A stretch of DNA of 10,127 bases from Actinomycetota bacterium. GTDB lineage: Bacteria; Actinomycetota; Acidimicrobiia; IMCC26256; BP-133. The first letter of the stretch is position 1; every line of letters starts with the position of its first letter. Below the pieces are notes generated by a model. The model ran no database searches. It was not told the DNA's origin and was given only the letters and a program-made list of their open reading frames with translations. The DNA lies in the NCBI GenBank assembly GCA_030838815.1, contig JAUZEX010000524.1:1-10127 (forward strand), written 5' to 3'. The position numbers were made by a program, and so were the translations under genes. Shown piece by piece: positions 1 through 5,440 of this stretch.

Positions 1-542
1 GTGACGGTACTCGTGGCGGAGGCCAGCCTGGCCCGGAGGGACGCCAGGTCGGTCCTCGCCTTGGTCGTGTCCTTGCCCGTGGCCTGGTCGATGGCCTTCG
101 CCAGCCGGTCGGCCAGCTTGGCGAGCCGATCGGCGGCGTTGAGCTCGATGTCGGACACCACGACCCCCCGGGCTTTGGGGATCGTGAGGACATAGACCCG
201 GTAGTCGGTCACGATCCTCCCCGCGTCGGCCCGGACGGTGGCTTCGTCGGTGTCGCCCTGGATCTTGGCGTTGAGGCTGCTCAAACCGTTGACCTGGTCC
301 TGGAGCTGGGTGGTGAGGGCGCTGCGGTCGGCCTCGCTCAGACGGACGATCGACTTGGCGGCGGTGGTGAGCTCCCGAAGCGCCAGCACCCGGCGGGTGA
401 TGGCGGCACCGGCCGCCTTCTTCGACGCCTCGAACCGCACCTGCTGCGCCCCGGCCGGTGTCGCCCCGACGCCGATCGGCCCGGCCCCGATGGCGGCCAC
501 GACGGCGGCGACAGCGAGGGCCCGGCGGAGACCGCCGGTCAC
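1..542 (-). CDS. Secreted helical protein of unknown function (partial, C-terminus off the left edge)
   Basis: I translated this frame by hand from the GTG at 542 down to the edge: 180 codons with no stop. Residues 1-32 look like a Sec signal peptide: Arg-Arg near the N-terminus, an Ala/Val-rich core, and an AGA|QQ-type cleavage site around residue 32. The mature part is rich in Ala, Leu, Lys, Asp and Arg and has almost no glycine-rich or aromatic core, so it is predicted to be mostly alpha-helical, possibly coiled coil. A single Tyr-x-x-Tyr stretch (DYRVYVLTIPKARG, about residues 117-130) interrupts the helices. The start overlaps the stop of the upstream lipoprotein gene in a GTGA junction, so the two are probably translationally coupled and cotranscribed. 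I do not recognise the family. Export is well supported; function is unknown. Confidence 0.75.
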   Translation of the reverse strand, partial: MTGGLRRALAVAAVVAAIGAGPIGVGATPAGAQQVRFEASKKAAGAAITRRVLALRELTTAAKSIVRLSEADRSALTTQLQDQVNGLSSLNAKIQGDTDEATVRADAGRIVTDYRVYVLTIPKARGVVVSDIELNAADRLAKLADRLAKAIDQATGKDTTKARTDLASLRARLASATSTV

Positions 543-799
543 TGGACCTCTCCCTCGCCGGTGGCCATGTCGGAGTCGAGCCGGTCGAGCTCCGAGTCGA
601 GGCGGTGGAGAGTCTGGTCGACCTCGGTCACGTCGGCGTCGGTCACCGGGCCGGTGTCCGGCGCCGCGCTCGTCTGGCTGGCGCCCGTCGCCGCCGACGA
701 TGCGGTGGTCTCGGGACCCTTGGACTGCTTCGCCGAATCGCTGCTACAGGCGCCGGCGCCGACGGCCAACGCCAGCACCAGAACGAATGCTCGCTTCAC
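539..799 (-). CDS. Small coiled-coil lipoprotein, unknown function
   Basis: This 86-residue protein has a typical lipoprotein signal: Met-Lys-Arg, a hydrophobic stretch, then the lipobox AGAC with the lipidated cysteine at residue 18. A low-complexity Ser/Thr/Ala/Lys linker follows (about 19-50). The C-terminal part has a regular Leu-Asp pattern (LHRLDSELDRLDSDM) that would form a short amphipathic helix or coiled coil. It starts with GTG at 799, preceded by a good GGAGG site. It lies about 95 bp downstream of the hydratase gene and overlaps the next exported protein by 4 bp. A membrane-tethered partner for that protein is an inference from the overlap and shared helical character. No enzymatic motif is visible. 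Confidence 0.78.
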   Translation of the reverse strand: MKRAFVLVLALAVGAGACSSDSAKQSKGPETTASSAATGASQTSAAPDTGPVTDADVTEVDQTLHRLDSELDRLDSDMATGEGEVQ

Positions 800-804
800 T
801 CTGA

Positions 805-809
805 CCTCC
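805..809 (-). promoter_or_regulatory. Ribosome binding site of the small lipoprotein gene
   Basis: GGAGG read on the minus strand, five bases upstream of the GTG at 799. It supports GTG at 799 as the start. Confidence 0.65.
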
Positions 810-824
810 GCTGGGGGAACCGAC

Positions 825-890
825 AGTTTGCCTCAGGGGAGGCAGGTGAAGCGCCCGAGTTTGCCTCAGGGGAGGCAGGTGAAGCGCCCG
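825..890. repeat. Perfect 33-bp tandem duplication containing a small hairpin
   Basis: Two identical 33-bp units lie head to tail at 825-857 and 858-890, and the next base (891) continues the unit. Each holds a short inverted repeat, GCCTC-AGGG-GAGGC, that can form a 5-bp stem with a 4-base loop. The pair fills almost all of the gap between the hydratase stop (895) and the lipoprotein ribosome binding site (805-809). If transcription continues from the hydratase gene, both hairpins lie in the lipoprotein leader. The unit is a multiple of three, but no recognised gene covers it. It may be a duplicated weak terminator or attenuator, or a simple replication-slippage duplication. Confidence 0.85.
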
Positions 891-894
891 ACAC

Positions 895-1671
895 TCACTG
901 GTGTGTCCACTTCGGGGGTCGTTTCTCGGCAAAGGCGGCCAGCCCTTCGGTGGCGTCATCGGTGTGCGTGGCCACCGTCAGCATGGCGTGGAGGTAATCG
1001 AGGGCCTCCTCCCCGGCCATGTCGACGACCCGGTAGAAGGCGTTGCGGCCCCAGCGGGTCACCACGGCCGACTTGGCCGCCAGCGTGGCGGCCAGCTCGT
1101 CGACGGTCCGGTCGAGATCGTCGACGGTGACGAGGCGGGACACGAACCCCATGCGCTCCCCCTCCGGAGCCTTCACTTTCCGGCCGGTGAGCATGAGGTC
1201 GAGGGCGACCTTGGGCGGCATCGACCGGATCAGCGGCACGGTGATCTGGTAGGGCCACAGGCCGATGTCTGTCTCCGGGGCGCCGAAGGTGGAGTCCTCC
1301 GTGGCCACCACGAAGTCGCACGACAGGGCCAACCCGAACCCGCCCGCCAGGCAGTAGCCCCGCACCCGGGCGATCGTCGGCTTCCCCAGGTGCCACAGCG
1401 CCTTGAACAACGCCGCCGGCCCGCCCCGGGCCTCGTGCATGCGGGTGGGGCCGGCGTTACTGCCGATCCCGCCGAGGTCCGCCCCGGCGCAGAAGGCCCG
1501 CTCCCCCGCCCCGGTGAGAACGACGACCCGCACGTCGTCGTCGGCCTTGGCCCCGTCGAGCGCCTCACCCAGCTCCTGCATCACCTGGAACGACATCGCG
1601 TTGTGACGCTCGGGACGGTCGATGGTGACCCGGGCCACCGCCCCGTCGACCTCGTACCGGACCTGTTCCAC
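895..1671 (-). CDS. Enoyl-CoA hydratase/isomerase (crotonase) family protein
   Basis: With GTG at 1671 the product is 258 residues, a normal crotonase length. The frame stays open upstream, but that part overlaps the opposite-strand gene and shows no homology, so the start is set by a GGAGG site at 1679-1683 and the typical opening VRYEVDGAVARVTIDRPERHNAM. Family signatures are the CoA/oxyanion loop FCAGADL (60-66), the second oxyanion segment YCLAGGFGLALSCD (106-119), and FGAPETDIGLWP (129-140). Glu133 matches the catalytic Glu164 of rat crotonase, but the Glu144 position is Gly113. The protein should act on acyl-CoA thioesters in the cytoplasm. Loss of one acid makes simple hydration uncertain and allows isomerase or another crotonase chemistry. 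Family confidence is high; the reaction is unknown. Confidence 0.9.
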   Translation of the reverse strand: MEQVRYEVDGAVARVTIDRPERHNAMSFQVMQELGEALDGAKADDDVRVVVLTGAGERAFCAGADLGGIGSNAGPTRMHEARGGPAALFKALWHLGKPTIARVRGYCLAGGFGLALSCDFVVATEDSTFGAPETDIGLWPYQITVPLIRSMPPKVALDLMLTGRKVKAPEGERMGFVSRLVTVDDLDRTVDELAATLAAKSAVVTRWGRNAFYRVVDMAGEEALDYLHAMLTVATHTDDATEGLAAFAEKRPPKWTHQ

Positions 1672-1678
1672 TGGGGTT

Positions 1679-1683
1679 CCTCC
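1679..1683 (-). promoter_or_regulatory. Ribosome binding site deciding the GTG start of the crotonase-family gene
   Basis: GGAGG on the minus strand, seven bases upstream of GTG 1671. It excludes the much longer upstream reading frame as the real gene start. Confidence 0.65.
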
Positions 1684-1707
1684 ATCTCGCACGACGACGG
1701 CCTCATA

Positions 1708-2265
1708 ATGGCCCGCATGTCCTTCCTCTTCGTGACCGTGGCCCTGGCATTGGGTCTGGCCCTCGTGAGTGGCGGCAGCATCCGGAGCATCGCCGCCACC
1801 GAGCTCCGCCACCCGGGCATCCTGGCGCTGGCCGTCGGGATCCAGCTCGCCCTCGAGGTGCTGCACCCGGCGCAGGGCACGGCGGGCCACCTCGCGTCGG
1901 CGCTCCTGGTCGTCTCCTACGTCTTCCTGCTCCTCTTCTGCGCCGCCAACCTCCGGCTCCGGGGGCTGGCGGTGGTGGCGGTCGGGATCGCCCTCAACGG
2001 TGCCGTCATCGCCGTGAACAGCGGGATGCCGATCCGGGCGCCGAAAGAGGCGGTCGAGACCACGACGAAGCACCATGCCGAACGCCCGTCCGACAAGCTC
2101 ACACCCCTGAGCGACATCATCCTCGTGCCGGCGCTGCGCCAGTCTCTCTCCTTCGGTGACCTGATCATGCTGGTCGGCCTCGTCGACGTGCTGTTCCACT
2201 GCAGCCGCAACCCGGCCACCCGACGCCGGGTCGGCACCGGCCTGGGCATCCCCACCGCGGCCTAG
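1708..2265 (+). CDS. DUF5317-like integral membrane protein
   Basis: This 185-residue hydrophobic protein has about five predicted membrane segments: roughly residues 4-22, 37-53, 61-80, 85-104 and 148-164. The loop after segment four carries NSGMPI (104-109), followed by a polar stretch and then KLTPLSDIILVP (130-141). This order, with a GMP-type motif after a helix and a D-I/V-I-P segment before the last helix, is what I know of the actinobacterial DUF5317 family, whose function is undescribed. The start could be ATG 1708 or ATG 1717; neither has a Shine-Dalgarno sequence, so the message may be leaderless. It is divergent from the crotonase gene and lies 14 bp before the glycosyltransferase gene, so the latter two are likely cotranscribed. 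Confidence 0.78.
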   Translation: MARMSFLFVTVALALGLALVSGGSIRSIAATELRHPGILALAVGIQLALEVLHPAQGTAGHLASALLVVSYVFLLLFCAANLRLRGLAVVAVGIALNGAVIAVNSGMPIRAPKEAVETTTKHHAERPSDKLTPLSDIILVPALRQSLSFGDLIMLVGLVDVLFHCSRNPATRRRVGTGLGIPTAA

Positions 2266-2279
2266 CCAACGCCGTTCTC

Positions 2280-3416
2280 GTGCCGGTCGCCTCCCTGGTG
2301 TCGTTCCGGCTCGGCGGCCCCGACGGGGTGTCGGTCCAGGCCGCGACGTGGGGCCGGGCCCTCGAACGCCTCGGGTTCCGGCTCCGCCGGGTGGCAGGCG
2401 AGCTGGCCGACGGAACCCGGCCCGGCGACGTGGTGGTGCCGGGCCTGGCGGTGGCGGCCGAGGCCGCCCCGGGCCCGGCCGGCCAGCGCCCGGCCGCTCC
2501 GCAGGGGCCGTCGCCGGCCGAGCTCGAGACGGCACTGGCGGGTTCGGCCGTGGTGGTGGTCGAGAACATGTTGTCGCTGCCTCTGCACCTCGAGGCGGCC
2601 CGGGTGCTCACCGGAGTCCTCGCCGGGCTCCCCGGCGACACCGTGGTGCTGCTCCACCACCACGACTTCGCCTGGCAACGCCCGGAGACGGCGGCCATCA
2701 CGGACCTGCCGCCCCGCCTGGCCCGGGCCGTGCACGTCACCATCAACGACTTCTCCCGCCGGGAGTTGGCGGAGCGGGGCATCGACGCCGTCACCGTTCG
2801 AAACGCATTCGATCTCGACGCTCCTGGCGGCCGGAGGGAGGAGACGCGGGCCGCCCTCGGGTGCGGTCCCGACGACCTCCTCGTGCTCCAGCCGACCCGG
2901 GCCATCGCCCGCAAGAACATCCCCGCCGCCCTCCGGTTGGCGGAGGGCCTCGCCGAGCGGCTCGACCGGCCGGTGCGGTACTGGCTCCCCGGACCGGCTG
3001 AGGACGGGTACGCCGCCACCCTGGCCGAGGTGCTGGCGACGGCCACAGTGCCGGTGCACCGTGACGCGCCGGACGACCTCCGGCTCGACGCCGGCGGCGC
3101 GGCACCAGGAATGGGCGACGCCTATGCCGCCTGCGACCTCGTGGCCTTCCCGTCGACCGGCGGCGAGGGATTCGGCCAGCCGGTCATCGAGTCGGTGTGG
3201 GCCGACCGCCCGCTGGCGGTCCTCCGCTACCCGGCCCTGGAGGAGATCCTGGCCCTCGGGTTTTCCTTCCTTGCCGCCGACGACCCGCAGGCGGTGGCCG
3301 AGGCGCTGCGCCGCCCGGACGCGCCGACGGCGGGCCGCAACCGGGCGCTGGCGCGGACCCACTTCTCAATGGAGGCTCTGGAACGGGCGCTCGGAGCGCT
3401 CGTCAGGACGCGGTGA
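2280..3416 (+). CDS. Family-4-type (GT-B fold) glycosyltransferase
   Basis: The 378-residue product opens with VASLVSFRLGGPDGVSV (3-19), the N-terminal strand and glycine loop typical of GT4 enzymes that bind the acceptor. HHHDF (126-130) and VTINDFSRREL (153-163) follow in the N-domain. The C-domain has LVLQPTRAIARKN (201-213), matching the conserved Arg/Lys donor-phosphate site, and FPSTGGEGFGQPVIESV (290-306), which contains the E-x7-E motif of retaining GT4 enzymes (Glu296, Glu304). It should transfer a sugar from a nucleotide-sugar donor in the cytoplasm. The acceptor is unknown and no other glycan genes lie nearby. GTG 2280 is used because the family core begins at residue 3; there is no obvious Shine-Dalgarno sequence, so coupling to the DUF5317 gene is possible. 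Confidence 0.87.
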   Translation: MPVASLVSFRLGGPDGVSVQAATWGRALERLGFRLRRVAGELADGTRPGDVVVPGLAVAAEAAPGPAGQRPAAPQGPSPAELETALAGSAVVVVENMLSLPLHLEAARVLTGVLAGLPGDTVVLLHHHDFAWQRPETAAITDLPPRLARAVHVTINDFSRRELAERGIDAVTVRNAFDLDAPGGRREETRAALGCGPDDLLVLQPTRAIARKNIPAALRLAEGLAERLDRPVRYWLPGPAEDGYAATLAEVLATATVPVHRDAPDDLRLDAGGAAPGMGDAYAACDLVAFPSTGGEGFGQPVIESVWADRPLAVLRYPALEEILALGFSFLAADDPQAVAEALRRPDAPTAGRNRALARTHFSMEALERALGALVRTR

Positions 3417-3435
3417 AAAAAAGACGCGACGACGA

Positions 3436-3459
3436 TCCCGAGTCGCCGTTGGCTCGGGA
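3436..3459 (+). terminator. Hairpin after the glycosyltransferase gene (possible terminator)
   Basis: TCCCGAG (3436-3442) pairs perfectly with CTCGGGA (3453-3459) around a 10-base loop, 20 bp after the glycosyltransferase stop. There is no downstream T tract, so termination by this hairpin is plausible but unproven. Confidence 0.35.
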
Positions 3460-3793
3460 CCTTGTCGCTACTACCTCGGAATTTCCTCCCCCAGCAGAGT
3501 TGTTCCGCAACCGATGCGAGACCGGCTTGTTACGCCAGGAACGTCGGACCCCTGCGACTCCGCTGACGCCGACGAGCGACGAGCGAGCAGAGCGAAGCGC
3601 GGCGGGCCGGAGCCGGGCGTGCGGGCTCAGGCGGGCGATGAAAACCGGGCTTCCGGATCCATCTGCCGTTGTTCATGTACCTCAAATTCTGCGGCCGTTC
3701 ACCCGACTCCTGCGCTGGCGGGCATATCGGACGGCCGAGAACGAGCCACGCGTGCTGGGGGAGATGGCCCGATCGGGGGAAAGAAGCCTCTGT

Positions 3794-3799
3794 TACCCT
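3794..3799 (+). promoter_or_regulatory. Likely -10 element of a leaderless TetR gene promoter
   Basis: TACCCT fits the actinobacterial TAnnnT -10 pattern and ends 9 bases before the ATG at 3809. A start site about 7 bases after the hexamer would fall at or just before the ATG. There is no Shine-Dalgarno sequence between them, and I see no good -35 at the usual distance. Confidence 0.4.
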
Positions 3800-3808
3800 C
3801 AATTCGCC

Positions 3809-4429
3809 ATGCGTCTCCCAGCTCCTCGTAGACGACACCAGCTTCTTGACGTGGCGCGCGAGCTCTTCGCCGCCGGAGGTTTCCATGCGACGTCGATGGA
3901 CGACGTCGCCGAAGCCGCGGGCGTCACCAAACCTGTCCTCTACCAGCATTTTCCTTCGAAGCGGGCTCTGTACCGGGAGCTGCTGGAGGATGTCGGCCAT
4001 CGGCTGCTGGCCGACATCACGGCCGCCGCCGCCCCCGCCGACAGCGGGCGGGAGCGGGTCCAGAACGGCATGGCGGCCTACTTCGGCTTCGTGACGGGCA
4101 ACCAGCCGGCGTTCCGGCTGCTGTTCGGCGCCTCCGTCCGCAACGACGCCGAGTTCGCCGAGGTGGCGGAGACGGTCCTCGAGCACCTGGCCGAGGCCGT
4201 GGCCCGGATGATCAACGTCGACCTACCGGTCGAGCACCGGGCGGTGCTGGCCCACGCCGTCATCGGCATGGCGGAGGCCGTGGGCCGGCGGGCGCTGCGG
4301 GAGGGCGCGGCCGAGCAGGACCCCGAGCTGCTGGCCCACTGGACGGCCGAGCTGGTCTGGTACGGGCTGCGGGGCATCCGCACCGGCGCCGAGGCGGCGA
4401 CGACCCCCGGAGCGTGGGTCGAAGGCTAA
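3809..4429 (+). CDS. TetR/AcrR-family transcriptional regulator
   Basis: The 206-residue product has the TetR length and layout. The N-terminal DNA-binding domain covers about residues 8-56: RRRHQLLDVARELFAAGGF, then the helix-turn-helix MDDVAEAAGVTKPVLYQHF (30-48) and PSKRALYRELLE. The rest (about 60-190) is an all-helical ligand-binding and dimerisation domain with no assignable ligand. ATG 3809 is chosen because it sits just before the HTH domain and after a -10-like element, although the frame is open further upstream. It converges with the phosphoesterase gene with 7 bp between stops. TetR proteins often repress themselves and nearby genes, so the long upstream region and the neighbouring exported-protein genes are candidate targets. 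No clear operator palindrome was found. Confidence 0.9.
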   Translation: MRLPAPRRRHQLLDVARELFAAGGFHATSMDDVAEAAGVTKPVLYQHFPSKRALYRELLEDVGHRLLADITAAAAPADSGRERVQNGMAAYFGFVTGNQPAFRLLFGASVRNDAEFAEVAETVLEHLAEAVARMINVDLPVEHRAVLAHAVIGMAEAVGRRALREGAAEQDPELLAHWTAELVWYGLRGIRTGAEAATTPGAWVEG

Positions 4430-4436
4430 CCGGGGC

Positions 4437-5306
4437 CTAAGAGGCGGTGACGCTGCTGAAGCTGAACACCGCGGGACTGGCCGGGTTCACCGTGACCTTC
4501 ACCCACTTGCGGGATCCGCCATTGGCGAACGTCTCGACCCGGGTGAAGTTCGGTACGTCCTTCCACGGCTTGTCGACCCGGTGGATGTGGGTGTCGCCGT
4601 TGACGAGCACGACCGGCTTGCCGAACAGGACGGTGCGCCGCTTGAGGGCGCTCAGCAGCGCGGCCGGCGTGCCCCCCGAGAACGGGTTGTCCTGCTGGAT
4701 GATCATCACGCCGGCGGCGCCGGCCGCCTCCGCGGCGTCGAACGTCCCGTTGAGCCAGCTCACGTCGGCGGAGGTCGGCCCGCCGGAGCCGTTCGGGCCG
4801 GGCACGTTCAAGGTGGCGAAGTACACGCCGCCGCGGCTCCAGCGCGCGTTCTCGGGCGTGCCCGACTGGCGGGACACGCTCATTTTCGACTTGCCGAGCG
4901 TCTGGCTGTTCCCGAAGAAGATCCGGCGGATGGCCGCCAGGCGGGCCGTCGAACCTGAGCAGTCGGACCACTCGTTGTCGCCCGGCGTGTAGACGAAGGG
5001 GGCCGCGAACCCGTTGAACACGTCGCGGACGTACTGGAGCCGGCTGTCGCTGCAGGCGAACCCCTCCTCCGCGATATCGCCATCGTGAGCCACGAAGGCG
5101 AGGGAGGAACCGGCCATGCTCTTGCGAACGGCCAGCAGGTCGTTGTCCTGGCCGGACGAATAGCCGGTGTCGCCGATCAAGCCGATCTGGAACGACGACC
5201 CCGCCGCCTGAGCCGGCACAGCCCCGCCCAACCCACCGACGCCGCTCAACAGTGCGGTCACTGCGGCGAGAGCGACCAGCGAGCGACGGCGGCGGAACGA
5301 CGGCAT
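4437..5306 (-). CDS. Secreted calcineurin-like metallophosphoesterase
   Basis: The 289-residue product starts with a signal peptide: FRRRRS, a hydrophobic core, and cleavage near PAQA|AG at residue 34. Metallophosphoesterase motifs follow in order: GLIGDTGYS (42-50) for motif I, FVAHDGDIAE (71-80) for the GD motif, VYTPGDNEWSDC (105-116) in place of GNHE, MIIQQDNPF (201-209) for the motif IV region, and VNGDTHIH (235-242) in place of GHxH. The fold and active-site order are clear, but several classical residues are substituted (see findings). PGDNEW-x-DC is a pattern I associate with a distinct bacterial subfamily of this superfamily. It should hydrolyse phosphoesters outside the membrane; the substrate is unknown. 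An AGGAGG site at 5311-5316 supports ATG 5306. It is divergent from the propeller gene and convergent with TetR. Confidence 0.88.
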   Translation of the reverse strand: MPSFRRRRSLVALAAVTALLSGVGGLGGAVPAQAAGSSFQIGLIGDTGYSSGQDNDLLAVRKSMAGSSLAFVAHDGDIAEEGFACSDSRLQYVRDVFNGFAAPFVYTPGDNEWSDCSGSTARLAAIRRIFFGNSQTLGKSKMSVSRQSGTPENARWSRGGVYFATLNVPGPNGSGGPTSADVSWLNGTFDAAEAAGAAGVMIIQQDNPFSGGTPAALLSALKRRTVLFGKPVVLVNGDTHIHRVDKPWKDVPNFTRVETFANGGSRKWVKVTVNPASPAVFSFSSVTAS

Positions 5307-5310
5307 CGAT

Positions 5311-5316
5311 CCTCCT
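5311..5316 (-). promoter_or_regulatory. Ribosome binding site of the metallophosphoesterase gene
   Basis: A full AGGAGG on the minus strand, four bases from the ATG at 5306. It is one of the strongest Shine-Dalgarno sequences in the window. Confidence 0.65.
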
Positions 5317-5350
5317 GAAAGAGAGACGAATGTCCGAAAAGACGCATTGA

Positions 5351-5379
5351 AGGAGTTCGCTCAGAAGAGGGCGAATCCT
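5351..5379. promoter_or_regulatory. Imperfect inverted repeat in the divergent promoter region
   Basis: The arms AGGAGTTCGC (5351-5360) and GCGAATCCT (5371-5379) pair over 9 bp with one bulged G around a 10-base spacer. They lie between the divergent phosphoesterase and propeller genes, 45 bp from one start and 61 bp from the other. This is a plausible operator for a dimeric regulator, such as the nearby TetR protein, or a leader hairpin. I see no matching copy upstream of TetR. Confidence 0.35.
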
Positions 5380-5440
5380 CCTCATTGGGGGGAAACCTTC
5401 CGAACCCCCGTTTGCCGGCCGGCCAGGGAGAAGACCGAAC

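Larger units (their letters stand above)
3417..3808. other. 392-bp gene-free stretch between the glycosyltransferase and TetR genes
   Basis: It starts with a run of seven A bases right after the glycosyltransferase stop, then a hairpin at 3436-3459. The composition is visibly less GC-biased than the coding DNA around it. A purine-rich section at 3571-3600 repeats GAGC/GAGCG-type words. One plus-strand frame stays open through the whole stretch into the TetR gene, but its translation is rich in Arg, Ser and Pro and has no recognisable domain. Two GTTCA words (3671 and 3697) are spaced 26 bp apart. The TetR gene promoter is probably at the right end. I recognise no RNA gene here. Confidence 0.5.

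Noticed and set aside
825..890. Tandem repeat as a minimal CRISPR array
   Set aside because: The units are directly adjacent with no spacer, there are only two, and no cas gene is present.
1672..2535. Long minus-strand open frame extending the crotonase gene upstream to 2535
   Set aside because: It has no crotonase homology, is extremely rich in Arg, Pro and Gly, overlaps the recognisable DUF5317 and glycosyltransferase genes, and a ribosome binding site supports GTG 1671 instead.
2262..3362. A 366-codon minus-strand frame opposite the glycosyltransferase
   Set aside because: The plus strand encodes clear GT4 motifs with the E-x7-E pair. The minus frame has no domain and is a GC-driven shadow.
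3671..3707. GTTCATGTACC and GTTCACCCGAC as a Pho box, which would link the phosphoesterases to phosphate control
   Set aside because: Actinobacterial Pho boxes are direct repeats of 11 bp. These two words are 26 bp apart and sit upstream of TetR, not of the phosphoesterase genes.
3417..3808. Upstream in-frame extension of the TetR gene through the gap
   Set aside because: The translation has no homology, TetR proteins begin close to the HTH domain, and a -10-like element lies just before ATG 3809.
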